Assembly: GCA_942492795.1 (NCBI GenBank)
Contig: OW818639.1
Location: forward strand, 2,294,001 to 2,358,000
DNA length: 64,000 nt
DNA from: RGIG3178 sp942492795
GTDB taxonomy: Bacteria > Bacillota > Clostridia > Christensenellales > QAND01
Direction: 5' to 3'
The notes under the pieces were generated by a model. It saw nothing but the letters and a program-made list of their open reading frames with translations. It had not been told where the DNA came from and did no database searches. Position 1 is the stretch's first letter. Each line of letters opens with the position of its first letter. A program made the translations under genes and the position numbers. Positions 14,934 through 24,013 of this stretch are shown one piece after another.

Positions 14934-15779
14934 ATGAACAAAGGGTTTGCGGTACTCATTGAAAAACTGACCGCCGTTACCGCCTCAAGCTGGCTTCTTG
15001 TCGGACTGTTGCTCCTGTTGGCCATCGGCTTGACGGTCATGCTGAAAAAGCGAAGCAGCCTGAAAATGATCCTTGCGTTATGGGTCGTCGCAGTGGGGGC
15101 GATCATCGCCGTTTTGTTGTTCTCTTCCCCTCAGATCGATATCGAAGAGGGCGCAAGCACAGCCGCTACGTTCCTGTACAATCCAGTTTTTTGGGCGGTA
15201 ATCATTGGTATGGGCGGGCTTTTGGTCCTGTTCCTTTTGATGCGCAAGCAGGTATTCACTGTTCGCATGCTCTCATCCGGCGCGCTATGTGTCGCACTCG
15301 CGTTTGTCCTTTCCTGCATCACGCTTTGGCGGCTTCCGCAAGGCGGAAGCATCACGCCGGCTTCCATGCTTCCGATCTTTGTATTCGCCTATCTTTACGG
15401 GCCTGTTCCCGGCATTGCAGCGGGCGCAGTAAACGGTCTGTTGCAGCTTTTGCAGGGTGCGTATGTCATCCATCCGGTGCAGTTTTTGCTGGATTATATC
15501 CTGCCGTTTGCTATTTTGGGCTGCGCCGGGTTGTTCCGCAAGGATAAACAATTGCCGTTGGGCATCGCCGTGGGATCCTTTTTGCGCTTTTCCCTCCATG
15601 TTCTCTCCGGCGTCGTGTTTTTCTATATGTATGCACCCGCCGGTCAAAACGTATGGCTGTATTCCGTCCTCTACAACGGCTCCTATATGCTTCCCGAGAC
15701 GGTCATCTGCCTTGCCATCTCCCTTCTCCCGGGCGTGAACCGCTCGCTTTTAAGGCTGAAAACGCAGATGAGCGCCTGA
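14934..15779 (+). CDS. thiT: Thiamine ECF transporter S component ThiT, with extended N-terminus
   Basis: 281 aa. The last 180 residues or so (from about 108) are ThiT: ALCVALAFVLSCITLWRLPQGGSITPASMLPIFVFAYLYG is the family signature, with the thiamine-binding aromatic and acidic residues later (YVIHPVQFLLDYILPF, NGSYMLPE). ThiT is normally 170-200 aa; here about 100 extra residues form three more hydrophobic segments (about 18-36, 43-63, 84-105). The TPP riboswitch in front supports the thiamine role. GGAAGGAGG precedes the ATG. The ECF energy module is not in the window. Confidence 0.93.
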   Translation: MNKGFAVLIEKLTAVTASSWLLVGLLLLLAIGLTVMLKKRSSLKMILALWVVAVGAIIAVLLFSSPQIDIEEGASTAATFLYNPVFWAVIIGMGGLLVLFLLMRKQVFTVRMLSSGALCVALAFVLSCITLWRLPQGGSITPASMLPIFVFAYLYGPVPGIAAGAVNGLLQLLQGAYVIHPVQFLLDYILPFAILGCAGLFRKDKQLPLGIAVGSFLRFSLHVLSGVVFFYMYAPAGQNVWLYSVLYNGSYMLPETVICLAISLLPGVNRSLLRLKTQMSA

Positions 15780-15839
15780 GCGCCAAAGCAAATCCTGCAA
15801 GGCTTTGCAGCTGTCTTGCCGAACAACATCGTGCATTGA

Positions 15840-15871
15840 AAAAGCAGCATGTCTTTGGACATGCTGCTTTT
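15840..15871. terminator. Bidirectional terminator between thiT and pyrE
   Basis: Perfect 14-bp arms AAAAGCAGCATGTC and GACATGCTGCTTTT around TTTG, A-rich on one side and T-rich on the other, placed between two convergent genes. Confidence 0.9.
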
Positions 15872-15889
15872 ATGATAAATATGCTTTGT

Positions 15890-16459
15890 TTATTTGGTCG
15901 TCTGCGGCTTTTGCAACGGTTCTCCCAACTCGCACATCGGGCATTCGTCCGATGCAAAGGATGCGATATCCAGTTCTGCCAAACTCTCCAGCCGAATGCC
16001 GAAATCGATATTTCCGAGAGCTCTGTCCACGACCACGCCGATGCCTATGATCTTGCCACCTGCTTTTTTGACAAGCTCGATGACTTCGTTCAAGCTGGCG
16101 CCGGTGGTTACGACATCTTCGACGATGAGGATCCTCTGCCCTTTTTTGATCGTAAAGCCGCGCTTTAGTTTCATGCGCCCGTCTTCACGCTCACAATACA
16201 TGTTTACGGCGTTGAGCTTTCTTGCCACCTCATAGGCAAGGATCACCCCGCCAAGAGCAGGCCCGATCACGATATCCACTTTCTCATCGCAAAAGCGCGA
16301 AGCCAATTCGCTGGAAATTATCTCGCAGCATTCCGTATGCGAAAAGACCTGTGCTATTTGCAGGTACATATCACTATGCCGCCCGCTGGTCAGAAGAAAG
16401 TGGCCTTTGACAAGCGCGCCGCTTTTGAAGAACAACTCCAATATTTCCTGGCTATTCAT
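15890..16459 (-). CDS. pyrE: Orotate phosphoribosyltransferase
   Basis: 189 aa. Joins orotate and PRPP to make OMP. GHFLLTSGRHSDMY near 23 is the orotate-binding region and ILIVEDVVTTGASLNEVI near 119 is the PRPP motif. True start is MNSQEILELFF at 16459 with GGGAGG in front. Last gene of the pyr operon; about 130 bases separate it from pyrD. Confidence 0.97.
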   Translation of the reverse strand: MNSQEILELFFKSGALVKGHFLLTSGRHSDMYLQIAQVFSHTECCEIISSELASRFCDEKVDIVIGPALGGVILAYEVARKLNAVNMYCEREDGRMKLKRGFTIKKGQRILIVEDVVTTGASLNEVIELVKKAGGKIIGIGVVVDRALGNIDFGIRLESLAELDIASFASDECPMCELGEPLQKPQTTK

Positions 16460-16587
16460 GATAACCTCCCCGTCAGCGTATGGTCTTGGTAGATTTATTC
16501 GTTGCCAACCTTTGACTTTGCATAACATAACATTTTCTAAATACACTTTATAGCATCGTTTATTGCTATCGAGCAAGACCTATTATA

Positions 16588-17493
16588 CTATACTTGAAGC
16601 GAGCCTACCAGTTCGTTTATATCTTCGATGCCCTGCGCTTGCATAAACGCGCGCAACTGCGCAAGGATCTCCCTCATGGCAACGGGGGTTGAAAGGTTTG
16701 CGGTCCCTACCATGACTGCGCTGGCGCCGCAGAGCAGAAACTCCGCCACATCTTCCCCGCTTGTGATGCCGCCAAGCCCTACCACCGGTATTTTGACCGC
16801 TTTTGCCACCTGATACACCATCCGAAGCGCAATCGGTTTGATGGCGGGACCCGAAAGTCCGCCCGTGATATTCGCCAGTATCGGCCGCCGTGTCTTGGCG
16901 TTGACAGCCATGCCGGTCAGCGTATTGATGAGCGACACTGCGTCCGCTCCCGCATCCTGTACAGCCAATGCTATGGCTGCGATATCGGTCACATTCGGGG
17001 TTAATTTTACCATCAGCGGGACGTCGCATACCTGCTTGCATTTCTTTGTTATGTCGTGCGCCATCTGCACGGATGTCCCAAAGGACATTGCGCCCTGTTT
17101 TACGTTGGGACAGGAGATGTTAAGCTCCACCATATCGATGCCCTGCCCGCGAAGCTTCGTGATGACTTCGAGATATTCCTCCTCGGAGCTTCCGGAAACA
17201 TTGGCGATAATCCTCGTGCCGAGCGTCTTCATAAAAGGCAGTTCCGTTTGGATGAACGCATCCACACCCGGATTCTGAAGGCCGACGGCGTTGAGACATC
17301 CGGACGCGGTCTGTGCAATGCGCGGCGTCGGATTGCCAAGCCGCATGGTCCCCGTAACGGCTTTGCTGGATATCCCGCCCAGCTCGCTTAAATCCATATA
17401 GTCCCGCATCTCGCGCCCGTATCCGAAGGTGCCCGATGCCGCTATCAGCGGTGTTTTGAACTCTATGCCGCAAAGTGAAATACCTAAGTTCAA
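16588..17493 (-). CDS. pyrD: Dihydroorotate dehydrogenase B, catalytic subunit
   Basis: 301 aa. FMN enzyme of class 1B that oxidises dihydroorotate and passes electrons through PyrK to NAD. Seen: SGTFGYGREM near 19, NVSGSSEEEY near 100, NISCPNVKQG near 127 with the catalytic cysteine (C of SCPN), and GLGGITSGEDVAEF near 244. The start is TTG at 17493, sharing bases with the pyrK stop (TTGA), with AGGTGG upstream. Confidence 0.97.
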   Translation of the reverse strand: MNLGISLCGIEFKTPLIAASGTFGYGREMRDYMDLSELGGISSKAVTGTMRLGNPTPRIAQTASGCLNAVGLQNPGVDAFIQTELPFMKTLGTRIIANVSGSSEEEYLEVITKLRGQGIDMVELNISCPNVKQGAMSFGTSVQMAHDITKKCKQVCDVPLMVKLTPNVTDIAAIALAVQDAGADAVSLINTLTGMAVNAKTRRPILANITGGLSGPAIKPIALRMVYQVAKAVKIPVVGLGGITSGEDVAEFLLCGASAVMVGTANLSTPVAMREILAQLRAFMQAQGIEDINELVGSLQV

Positions 17494-18263
17494 AATACCA
17501 CCTCCGAAAGGTCAAACACAGGCCCGTCCTTGCAAACGCGCTGGTTCTTCACAACGCCGCTGCTGTTTATGGCGCAAGTGCAGGTCATGCACGCACCCAT
17601 GCCGCAACCCATGCGTTCCTCCAGCGATGCAAAACACGGTATGTCGTAATTTTTCATTGTTTGCTGCAAACCCTTGAGCATAGGCTTGGGCCCGCAGGCG
17701 AAAACCGCGTCGCAGGGTTGTTCCAAAAGCGTCTTGAGCGCATCCGATGCAAAGCCTTTTCGTCCGTAAGAACCGTCGTCCGTGGTATACATCACGTGGC
17801 GGCAGGCATCTTCAAACGGGATCCGCGCATAGATATGCGCCATGCTGCGAAATCCGAGCGCGGCGTCAAAGGTTATTCCCGGCCAATGCAACGGCAAGCT
17901 CAGAAGCGGTGCGCAGCCGATGCCGCCGCCGACCAATACGCATCGTTTCGCATTGTCCGGCATGCCAAAACCGTTGCCTAGAGGTCCCAACACGGATAGT
18001 GTATCGCCAAACTGCACGCGTGCAAACGCGCGCGTTCCCTCGCCCACCAGTTGATAGATGATGGACAGTTCGCCCTTTTGCGCATCATACAAATGGATGC
18101 TGATGGGTCTGCGAAGCACAAGATCAGGCCTGTCGGGCACTTGAAGGTGGATGAACTTCCCCGGTACGAAATCGGCGGGACACTCGCCCTGCAAGCGCAT
18201 CAGATACGTATCAAGCGCTACCGTGCGGTTCTCGATTACCCTGCAATCATATGGTTGATTCAT
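17490..18263 (-). CDS. pyrK: Dihydroorotate dehydrogenase B, electron transfer subunit
   Basis: 257 aa. FAD domain with RPISIHLYD near 56 (RxxS FAD motif), NAD-binding VLVGGGIGCAPLLSLP near 112, and a C-terminal 2Fe-2S site CGMGACMTCTCA with a fourth cysteine in RVCKDGPVF. It hands electrons from PyrD to NAD. I chose the ATG at 18263 (GGGAGG in front); the longer frame upstream has no homology. Overlaps pyrD by four bases. Confidence 0.97.
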   Translation of the reverse strand: MNQPYDCRVIENRTVALDTYLMRLQGECPADFVPGKFIHLQVPDRPDLVLRRPISIHLYDAQKGELSIIYQLVGEGTRAFARVQFGDTLSVLGPLGNGFGMPDNAKRCVLVGGGIGCAPLLSLPLHWPGITFDAALGFRSMAHIYARIPFEDACRHVMYTTDDGSYGRKGFASDALKTLLEQPCDAVFACGPKPMLKGLQQTMKNYDIPCFASLEERMGCGMGACMTCTCAINSSGVVKNQRVCKDGPVFDLSEVVF

Positions 18264-18271
18264 GATCCCTC

Positions 18272-19198
18272 CTAGTACGACAGCCGGCCTGCGGCTTTGA
18301 GCGATTGAAGCAAATCCGCCTGCATATCGATGGCAGCCGCCCTTGTGGCATCGGCATAGGGTAAATCGCTCTTCTGATGCGCGCACAGCAGGCTGCGCGA
18401 GGCGTTCACCACCGCTCCGAATCCGTTGTCGTCAAAGCAAAGGACCAGATCTTCCCCTTTTGCGCCCTGTGCGCCATAGCCGGGAAGCAGAAACGGGATA
18501 TGCGGGAAAGCGCTGCGCAGTTGCGCGCCTTGCCGCGGATAGGTGGCGCCGACCACCGCGCCGATGTTTTTATAGCCGAAGGAACCCGTCTCCATGCCCG
18601 AAAATCCGTCTGCCAGATCCATCACATGCCAATAGATGGGTTTATCGCCCACCAAAAGATCCTGCAGTTGGCCGGAGGACGGGTTGCTTGTCTTGGCGAG
18701 TACAAAAATGCCTTTGTCAAACGCTTTGCAGTCTTCCAGAAACGGCAGTATGCCGTCTTCTCCCAGATAAGGTGTGACGGTAAGATAATCCGAATCAAAC
18801 GCGCGGGCACTGATACCCTCACCCAAGGGTGTGCTTCCAAGATACGCCGTGCTGTATGCCTGCGCCGTCGCACCGATGTCGTTTCGCTTGGCGTCCACAA
18901 TGGTGATAAAACCGCGTTCTTTGGCATACCGAACAAGCTCCCAGAGGAGTTTTACGCCGTCCGGGCCGTACATTTCATAATAGGCCGATTGCAGCTTCAC
19001 ACAGGGGATGAGTTCCGCCACGGCATCCATCAGAGCCTTGTTGAAGGTGCCGAGAAGATGCGCTGCGCTTTGAAGCGGCGCTTGTGTGTCGAGCTGTTTC
19101 TTCATCGCTTCCGGAAGATATTCGAAGCGGGTATCCAACCCCAGCACGGTGGGATTGCGAAATTCCTTTACTCTTTCAAACAGTCTGTCCGTCAGCAT
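18272..19198 (-). CDS. pyrF: Orotidine 5'-phosphate decarboxylase (type 2)
   Basis: 308 aa, the longer type 2 form typical of actinobacteria and many Clostridia. Active-site motif TIVDAKRNDIGATAQAY near 103 carries the catalytic Lys-Asp pair, NTLGTFNKAL-like region near 50 and VVGATYPRQG near 214 bind the phosphate. Decarboxylates OMP to UMP. The start ATG at 19198 overlaps the pyrC end by seven bases. Confidence 0.97.
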   Translation of the reverse strand: MLTDRLFERVKEFRNPTVLGLDTRFEYLPEAMKKQLDTQAPLQSAAHLLGTFNKALMDAVAELIPCVKLQSAYYEMYGPDGVKLLWELVRYAKERGFITIVDAKRNDIGATAQAYSTAYLGSTPLGEGISARAFDSDYLTVTPYLGEDGILPFLEDCKAFDKGIFVLAKTSNPSSGQLQDLLVGDKPIYWHVMDLADGFSGMETGSFGYKNIGAVVGATYPRQGAQLRSAFPHIPFLLPGYGAQGAKGEDLVLCFDDNGFGAVVNASRSLLCAHQKSDLPYADATRAAAIDMQADLLQSLKAAGRLSY

Positions 19199-20490
19199 GA
19201 AACGTCCTCCAATATCTGTCCGTTTTTCAACACCTGACGCCCGTCGATGAACATATCGGTGACTTTTCCCGTCATCCGCTGTCCCAGCCAGGCGCTGTTT
19301 TTGCCTTTGGTATAAAGCTTTTCGGCATCCACCGTCCAAAGCATTTCCGGATCGAAGATCGCGATATCCGCCGCTGCGCCCGCTTTGATAACCCCCGCAT
19401 CGATCTTGAGGATTTGCGCAGGGTTGACGCTCATAAGCCGGATAAGCTCTTGCATGCCAATAAGGCCGGTCTGCACGAGGTGCATATATCCCAGACTCAG
19501 CGAGGTCTCAAGGCCGGAAATCCCGTTGGCCGCCTGGTCGAACTCTACGTCCTTGTCGTCGATATGGTGCGGCGCATGATCGGTCACGATCGCATCCACC
19601 GTTTTATCCGCGATTGCCCGCAGGGCGGCTTGTCTGTCCGCTTCCGTGCGCAGCGGCGGATTCACGCGCGTATTGGTATCGAAGCCGATGCAGGCGTCGT
19701 CGGTAAGCGCGAAATAGTGCGGGCACGTTTCACAGGTGACCTTCACGCCGTTCTGTTTTCCGGATCGTACTAATTCAAAGCCGTAAGCGGTGCTGACATG
19801 GCAGATATGAACCTTTGCATCATAGGTTTTTGCGAGGATTATTTCCCTTGCGATCATCACTTCTTCAGCCGCACGCGTGTTCCCGCGAAGCCCCGCCAAT
19901 GTGGAGGCAAAGCCTTCGTTCATCACGCCGCCATCCACCAATTCCAATTGTTCGCAGTGGGAGAGCAACAGCACGTCAAAGTTTTTAGCGTAGACGAGCG
20001 CGTTTCGCATGATATGATCGTTTTGAACCGGGCCGCCGTCATCGGAAAACCCAACGGCGCCTGCCTGGGCAAGCATGCCGAATTCACTCAACTCTTTGCC
20101 CTTTTGTCCTTTGGTGATGGTGGCATACGGGTATACCTTGGCATACCCCGCAATTTTCGCCTGGGATTTGATATACTGCACCACAGATTCGCTGTCCACG
20201 GGAGGATTGGTGTTGGGCATACACGCCACGTGCGCAAACCCTCCGGCTGCCGCAGCCTGTGTACCGCTCAAAATCGTTTCCTTGTATTCATATCCCGGTT
20301 CGCGCAAATGTACATGCATGTCCACAAGTCCGGGCAGAACATACTTTCCGGAAGCGTCGATGCATTGCGCTCCGTCGCGCGGCAGGTCCTTTTGGATCGC
20401 CGCCACTTTTCCGTCTTCCATCAAAACATCCAAATATCCTGATACCCCGCCGGGGTTTATGACGTTTCCGCCAAAGATCAACTGCTTCAT
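19192..20490 (-). CDS. pyrC: Dihydroorotase
   Basis: 432 aa, class I dihydroorotase. Zinc ligands in VDMHVHLREPGYEYKE near 58, SHCEQ near 180, ICHVSTA near 233 and VTDHAPHHID near 305. Cyclises carbamoyl aspartate. The conserved zinc-bridging lysine position is not a lysine in type I enzymes, as here. Starts three bases after the pyrB end overlap (ATGA). Confidence 0.97.
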   Translation of the reverse strand: MKQLIFGGNVINPGGVSGYLDVLMEDGKVAAIQKDLPRDGAQCIDASGKYVLPGLVDMHVHLREPGYEYKETILSGTQAAAAGGFAHVACMPNTNPPVDSESVVQYIKSQAKIAGYAKVYPYATITKGQKGKELSEFGMLAQAGAVGFSDDGGPVQNDHIMRNALVYAKNFDVLLLSHCEQLELVDGGVMNEGFASTLAGLRGNTRAAEEVMIAREIILAKTYDAKVHICHVSTAYGFELVRSGKQNGVKVTCETCPHYFALTDDACIGFDTNTRVNPPLRTEADRQAALRAIADKTVDAIVTDHAPHHIDDKDVEFDQAANGISGLETSLSLGYMHLVQTGLIGMQELIRLMSVNPAQILKIDAGVIKAGAAADIAIFDPEMLWTVDAEKLYTKGKNSAWLGQRMTGKVTDMFIDGRQVLKNGQILEDVSC

Positions 20491-21410
20491 CTTGCTTCCC
20501 CCATTCTGGTATACATATCCAGCAGCGCCATTCTTACAGCCACACCGTTTTGCACCTGCTCCTCTATGACGCTGTTCGATCCGTCGATGACGTAGCTTGA
20601 CATTTCAACGCCACGGTTTACCGGGCCGGGATGCATGACCAACGCTTCCGGTTTTGCAAGCTTAAGTTCATTGACGGAGATGCCGAAAAATTTGTTGTAT
20701 TCGCGGATCGACGGGAAAAGCCCCGACTGCTGCCGTTCTTTCTGGATCCGAAGGCCCATTACCACATCGGCATTCTTAAGCGCTTCCCTGATATCGGTCG
20801 AAACCTGTACGCCTATCTGTGCAAATCCGTCGGGGAGCAGCGTTGAAGGTCCCGCAAAGTGCACTTGCGCTCCCATCGCCAGCATGCCGTAGGCATCGCT
20901 GCGCGCCACCCGAGAGTGCAGCACGTCGCCGATGATGGCTATTTTAAGGCCTTCGACCCGTCCGAAATGCTCGCGTATGGTAAACAGATCCAGCAATGCC
21001 TGCGTGGGGTGTTCGTTCATACCGTCGCCGGCGTTGATGACGCTTGCTTTGACATGTTTTGCCAAAAGATGCGGCGCGCCTGACATCCCGTGCCGCATGA
21101 CGATGACATCCACACCCATCTGATCGAGCGTCACGCCCGTATCGATAAGCGTTTCGCCCTTCTCCACACTGCTGCCGGATGCCGACATATTGGCGACTGT
21201 TCCGCCCATATACTTGGCTGCAAGCTCAAAGCTCATCCTGGTTCGCGTACTGTTTTCATAAAACAGCGTTACGATGCTCTTACCCTGCAAATGCGGCGTC
21301 TTTTTGCTGTTGCTGCGGACAATCGTCTTCATGAACACCGCTTCGTCCAGTATCTCGGTGATCTCTTCGCGTCCGACCCCGTATAGCCCTAACAAATCCT
21401 TCTTTGGCAT
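20487..21410 (-). CDS. pyrB: Aspartate carbamoyltransferase catalytic subunit
   Basis: 307 aa. Carbamoyl phosphate motif FYENSTRTRMSFE near 51, HPTQALLD near 134 and the C-terminal MHPGPVNRGVE near 261. No pyrI gene follows, as usual in Firmicutes, so the enzyme is probably unregulated by nucleotides. Confidence 0.98.
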   Translation of the reverse strand: MPKKDLLGLYGVGREEITEILDEAVFMKTIVRSNSKKTPHLQGKSIVTLFYENSTRTRMSFELAAKYMGGTVANMSASGSSVEKGETLIDTGVTLDQMGVDVIVMRHGMSGAPHLLAKHVKASVINAGDGMNEHPTQALLDLFTIREHFGRVEGLKIAIIGDVLHSRVARSDAYGMLAMGAQVHFAGPSTLLPDGFAQIGVQVSTDIREALKNADVVMGLRIQKERQQSGLFPSIREYNKFFGISVNELKLAKPEALVMHPGPVNRGVEMSSYVIDGSNSVIEEQVQNGVAVRMALLDMYTRMGEAR

Positions 21411-21424
21411 GCGCGTTCCCCCTG

Positions 21425-21967
21425 TTAATCTTTGGGTTTGAATAATAGCACGTCGTCTTCCCCGTCTATTTCCTTGACATGGACTTCTATGATCTCACGG
21501 CTTTCGGTTGGCACATTTTTTCCGACATAGTCCGCGCGAATCGGGAGTTCATGGTGGCCCCTGTCGATCAGCACAGCCAACTGTATGGATTTTGGCCGCC
21601 CTATATCCATGATGGCATCCATCGCAGCCCTGACCGTTCGTCCCGTATACAGCACATCGTCCACCAAAATCACCTTGCGCCCGCGCAGCGGAAACAGCAC
21701 ATTCGTTTCATGGACTATAGGCAATTCGGCCAGCATGGACAGATCATCCCGGTAAAAGGAAATATCAACGCTTCCCCAGTTCGGCCAAATGCCTGCGATC
21801 TGTGCTATTCGCTCTACCAGCCGTTTGGACAGCGGAACACCCCTTCGATGGATGCCGATGATCGCCACATCCGACACTTCGGGATTGTTTTCTATCATCT
21901 GGTTTGCCATGCGGGAAAGCGCACGGTTCATATCGCTTTCTTCCATTATTACCTTTACATAATCCAT
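21425..21967 (-). CDS. pyrR: PyrR, pyr operon regulator and uracil phosphoribosyltransferase
   Basis: 180 aa. PRPP motif VILVDDVLYTGRTVRAAM near 97 and IIGIHRRGVPLSKR near 38. PyrR binds pyr leader RNA when UMP is high and promotes termination, and has weak uracil phosphoribosyltransferase activity. First gene of the operon, behind a hairpin terminator. Start at 21967 (GGGAG in front); the upstream open frame crosses the terminator and is not real. Confidence 0.97.
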   Translation of the reverse strand: MDYVKVIMEESDMNRALSRMANQMIENNPEVSDVAIIGIHRRGVPLSKRLVERIAQIAGIWPNWGSVDISFYRDDLSMLAELPIVHETNVLFPLRGRKVILVDDVLYTGRTVRAAMDAIMDIGRPKSIQLAVLIDRGHHELPIRADYVGKNVPTESREIIEVHVKEIDGEDDVLLFKPKD

Positions 21968-21983
21968 GGCTATCTCCCTTTCA

Positions 21984-22015
21984 CAAAAATGGTCTTGCCT
22001 TTGGGCAAGACCATT
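21984..22015 (-). terminator. Attenuator-terminator in the pyr operon leader
   Basis: On minus ATGGTCTTGCC and GGCAAGACCAT pair with a short loop and end in TTTTTG. It lies in the leader 17 bases before pyrR, which is the PyrR attenuation arrangement. I could not recognise the PyrR-binding loop consensus with confidence. Confidence 0.85.
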
Positions 22016-22065
22016 GCGCTGACGCCTTGCCTGCATGGTGCGGAAAAGGCCTTGCGAGTAGTACC

Positions 22066-22094
22066 AGTATAGCAGGGGAGCAATCTGTTGTATA
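22066..22094 (-). promoter_or_regulatory. Putative promoter of the pyr operon
   Basis: Minus strand: TATACA, 17-base spacer, TATACT, giving a leader of about 90 bases. Confidence 0.55.
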
Positions 22095-22095
22095 G

Positions 22096-23013
22096 TTAGA
22101 AAAGCTCCGGGACCTCCCCTTTTTGGCGCAGCACCGATTGAAAATCTTCGGGCAATGGCACGCTAAACGTCATGCGCTGCCCGGTCTTCGGGTGATCAAA
22201 CGAGATACGAAATGCGTGCAGAAGCTGCCCGCGATTGCCTTCACGATCCTTTTTGATGCCGTACACCGGATCAAAAACCACGGGATGCTGCAGATGCGCC
22301 AAGTGTACGCGGATCTGGTGTGTCCGGCCGGTATCAAGCGAAAGCCGCAGCAGCGTCATGTCGCCGTAGCGTTTGATGACCTCGAAATGCGTTTTGGCGT
22401 TTCTTCCGGCATGAACTACCGCCATGCGCTTGCGCTCTTTGGGATGACGCCCGATCGGTGCATCGACCGTTCCACTCTGATCGGCTACGTTGCCGTAGAC
22501 CAGCGCTATGTATTCCCGCTTCACGTCGCGGGATTGTATTTGGGATGATAAGCTTTGGTGTGCGATATCGTTCTTTGCGATGAGCAGCAGCCCTGTTGTA
22601 TCCTTGTCCAGCCTGTGCACAATGCCGGGGCGAAGTTCGCCGTTGATGCCGGAGAGGTTGTCCAGATGGTACAGCAGCGCGTTGACCAAAGTGTTGTCGG
22701 CAACACCTGCTCCGGGATGCACCACAAGTCCGCGTGGTTTGTTGATAACAGCGAGCATATCGTCCTGATAAACGATGTCAAGCGGAATCGGCTGCGCCGC
22801 GATGGATGTTTGCTGCACTTCGGGGATCTCGACTTCAATGGTTTGTCCAAGTTGCACTTTGTCCTTTGGCAAAAGCGCTTTGCCATCGGTTCTCACATGT
22901 CCCTGTTGCATCAAAACACCTATGTGCGAGCGCGTATACGGGGAGACGGCCGCGAGGTAGACATCCGCCCGTTTCCCCGCGTATTCCTGCTGTACGTTAT
23001 ACTGTTGCGTCAT
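22096..23013 (-). CDS. rluD: Ribosomal large subunit pseudouridine synthase (RluD/RluA family)
   Basis: 305 aa. N-terminal S4 RNA-binding domain (about 13-75, with RVDVYLAAVSPYTRSHIGVLMQQGHV-like layout), then the catalytic domain with RPGIVHRLDKDTTGLL near 133 holding the catalytic aspartate, and RTHQIRVHLAHLQHPV near 225. Isomerises uridines in 23S rRNA. Overlaps lspA by 17 bases. Confidence 0.96.
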   Translation of the reverse strand: MTQQYNVQQEYAGKRADVYLAAVSPYTRSHIGVLMQQGHVRTDGKALLPKDKVQLGQTIEVEIPEVQQTSIAAQPIPLDIVYQDDMLAVINKPRGLVVHPGAGVADNTLVNALLYHLDNLSGINGELRPGIVHRLDKDTTGLLLIAKNDIAHQSLSSQIQSRDVKREYIALVYGNVADQSGTVDAPIGRHPKERKRMAVVHAGRNAKTHFEVIKRYGDMTLLRLSLDTGRTHQIRVHLAHLQHPVVFDPVYGIKKDREGNRGQLLHAFRISFDHPKTGQRMTFSVPLPEDFQSVLRQKGEVPELF

Positions 23014-23479
23014 TTGGCTTTTTCCTTTTCAAAAGCGGAACAAACACAAGGGCAAACACCAAAAGAATGGCTCCGCAGGTAACGAAGATGTCCGCAACGT
23101 TGAACACGGCAAATTTGACAAACAACGGATTGATCATATCCACCACATACCCGCGGAAGATACGATCGATCAGGTTTCCCAAAGCGCCGCCGAGTATCGA
23201 CGCTATGGCGATGCGCGACCACAGGCCTTCGGTTGCCCGATACCGGATAAGATAGAACACGAGCAGCAGGACGATGACGGCTGACACGGCAATGAGGAAA
23301 CCATTTTTCCCCCAAAAAAGCGAGAATGCCGCCCCGCGGTTTTCCACATACCGCAATTCCAGTATTCCCGGTAAAAGGACGACGTTGCCTTGCGGGACAA
23401 GCGCCAGAGACGCGCGCGCCCACCATTTGGTCAACTGGTCCAATGCTACGGCAAACACAACGATGACGAGTTCGAGCAT
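22997..23479 (-). CDS. lspA: Lipoprotein signal peptidase (signal peptidase II)
   Basis: 160 aa, four membrane helices. Catalytic aspartates in GGALGNLIDRIFRGYVVDMI near 101 and FNVADIFVTCGA near 126. Removes signal peptides from prolipoproteins such as the amino acid binding protein in this window. Coupled to rluD. Confidence 0.97.
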   Translation of the reverse strand: MLELVIVVFAVALDQLTKWWARASLALVPQGNVVLLPGILELRYVENRGAAFSLFWGKNGFLIAVSAVIVLLLVFYLIRYRATEGLWSRIAIASILGGALGNLIDRIFRGYVVDMINPLFVKFAVFNVADIFVTCGAILLVFALVFVPLLKRKKPNDATV

Positions 23480-23573
23480 ATCCTTCCCCCAATTGCAAAA
23501 CTAAACCAAACACATTCCTTCCTAAGAAGGAAACAACACTTCGTTTGTATAACAGTATACCATATTGCATTTG

Positions 23574-23867
23574 CTAACGCATATACCCTTGTACCCTGCG
23601 CACGACGTCTGCGATGAAGGCGCCGATATACGGAAGGTTTTTGCTTGCCAACAGCGTTAAAATGCTGATGATGAACGCGCTTAGCAGCGAGAATCCTATC
23701 GCCATACCGATCCCTCTGGAAAACCCCGATAAAAAGCTTCGAAAGAGCATTTTCCGCCTGGAATAATACTGCGGGAGACCCTGCGCGATGGCGATTCGCT
23801 CCAGCGTATCGTTTAATGTTAAAAGCGTGTCGTTGATCTTCTCCTCGTTGCTCTTTTCCCGTTCCAC
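23574..23867 (-). CDS. Small membrane protein, DUF5665-like
   Basis: 97 aa. A charged N-terminal region with a short amphipathic helix (NDTLLTLNDTLERIAIAQGL) is followed by RRKMLFRSFLSGFSRGIGMAIGFSLLSAF, a conserved arginine-rich entry to one long or two short membrane helices. This matches the DUF5665 family of Firmicutes, role unknown. The start is GTG at 23867 with GGGAG in front. It stands between the divIVA terminator and lspA. Confidence 0.75.
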   Translation of the reverse strand: MEREKSNEEKINDTLLTLNDTLERIAIAQGLPQYYSRRKMLFRSFLSGFSRGIGMAIGFSLLSAFIISILTLLASKNLPYIGAFIADVVRRVQGYMR

Positions 23868-23954
23868 TTTGTCATCTCCCGTTGCATGGCAGGATCCGCG
23901 ATTTGCGCGTCAGGCATTTGTTTAAAAGGGTGCGCAAAATTTTCCACTTTATAC

Positions 23955-23986
23955 AAAAAGAGGCACACGGCAATGTGCGCCTCTTT
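23955..23986 (-). terminator. Rho-independent terminator after divIVA
   Basis: Minus strand: AAAGAGGCGCACA and TGTGCCTCTTT around 6 bases, ending in a T-run. Closes the sepF-divIVA transcript. Confidence 0.88.
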
Positions 23987-24013
23987 GTTCAACGAATGTA
24001 AGTTTATCGTGTT

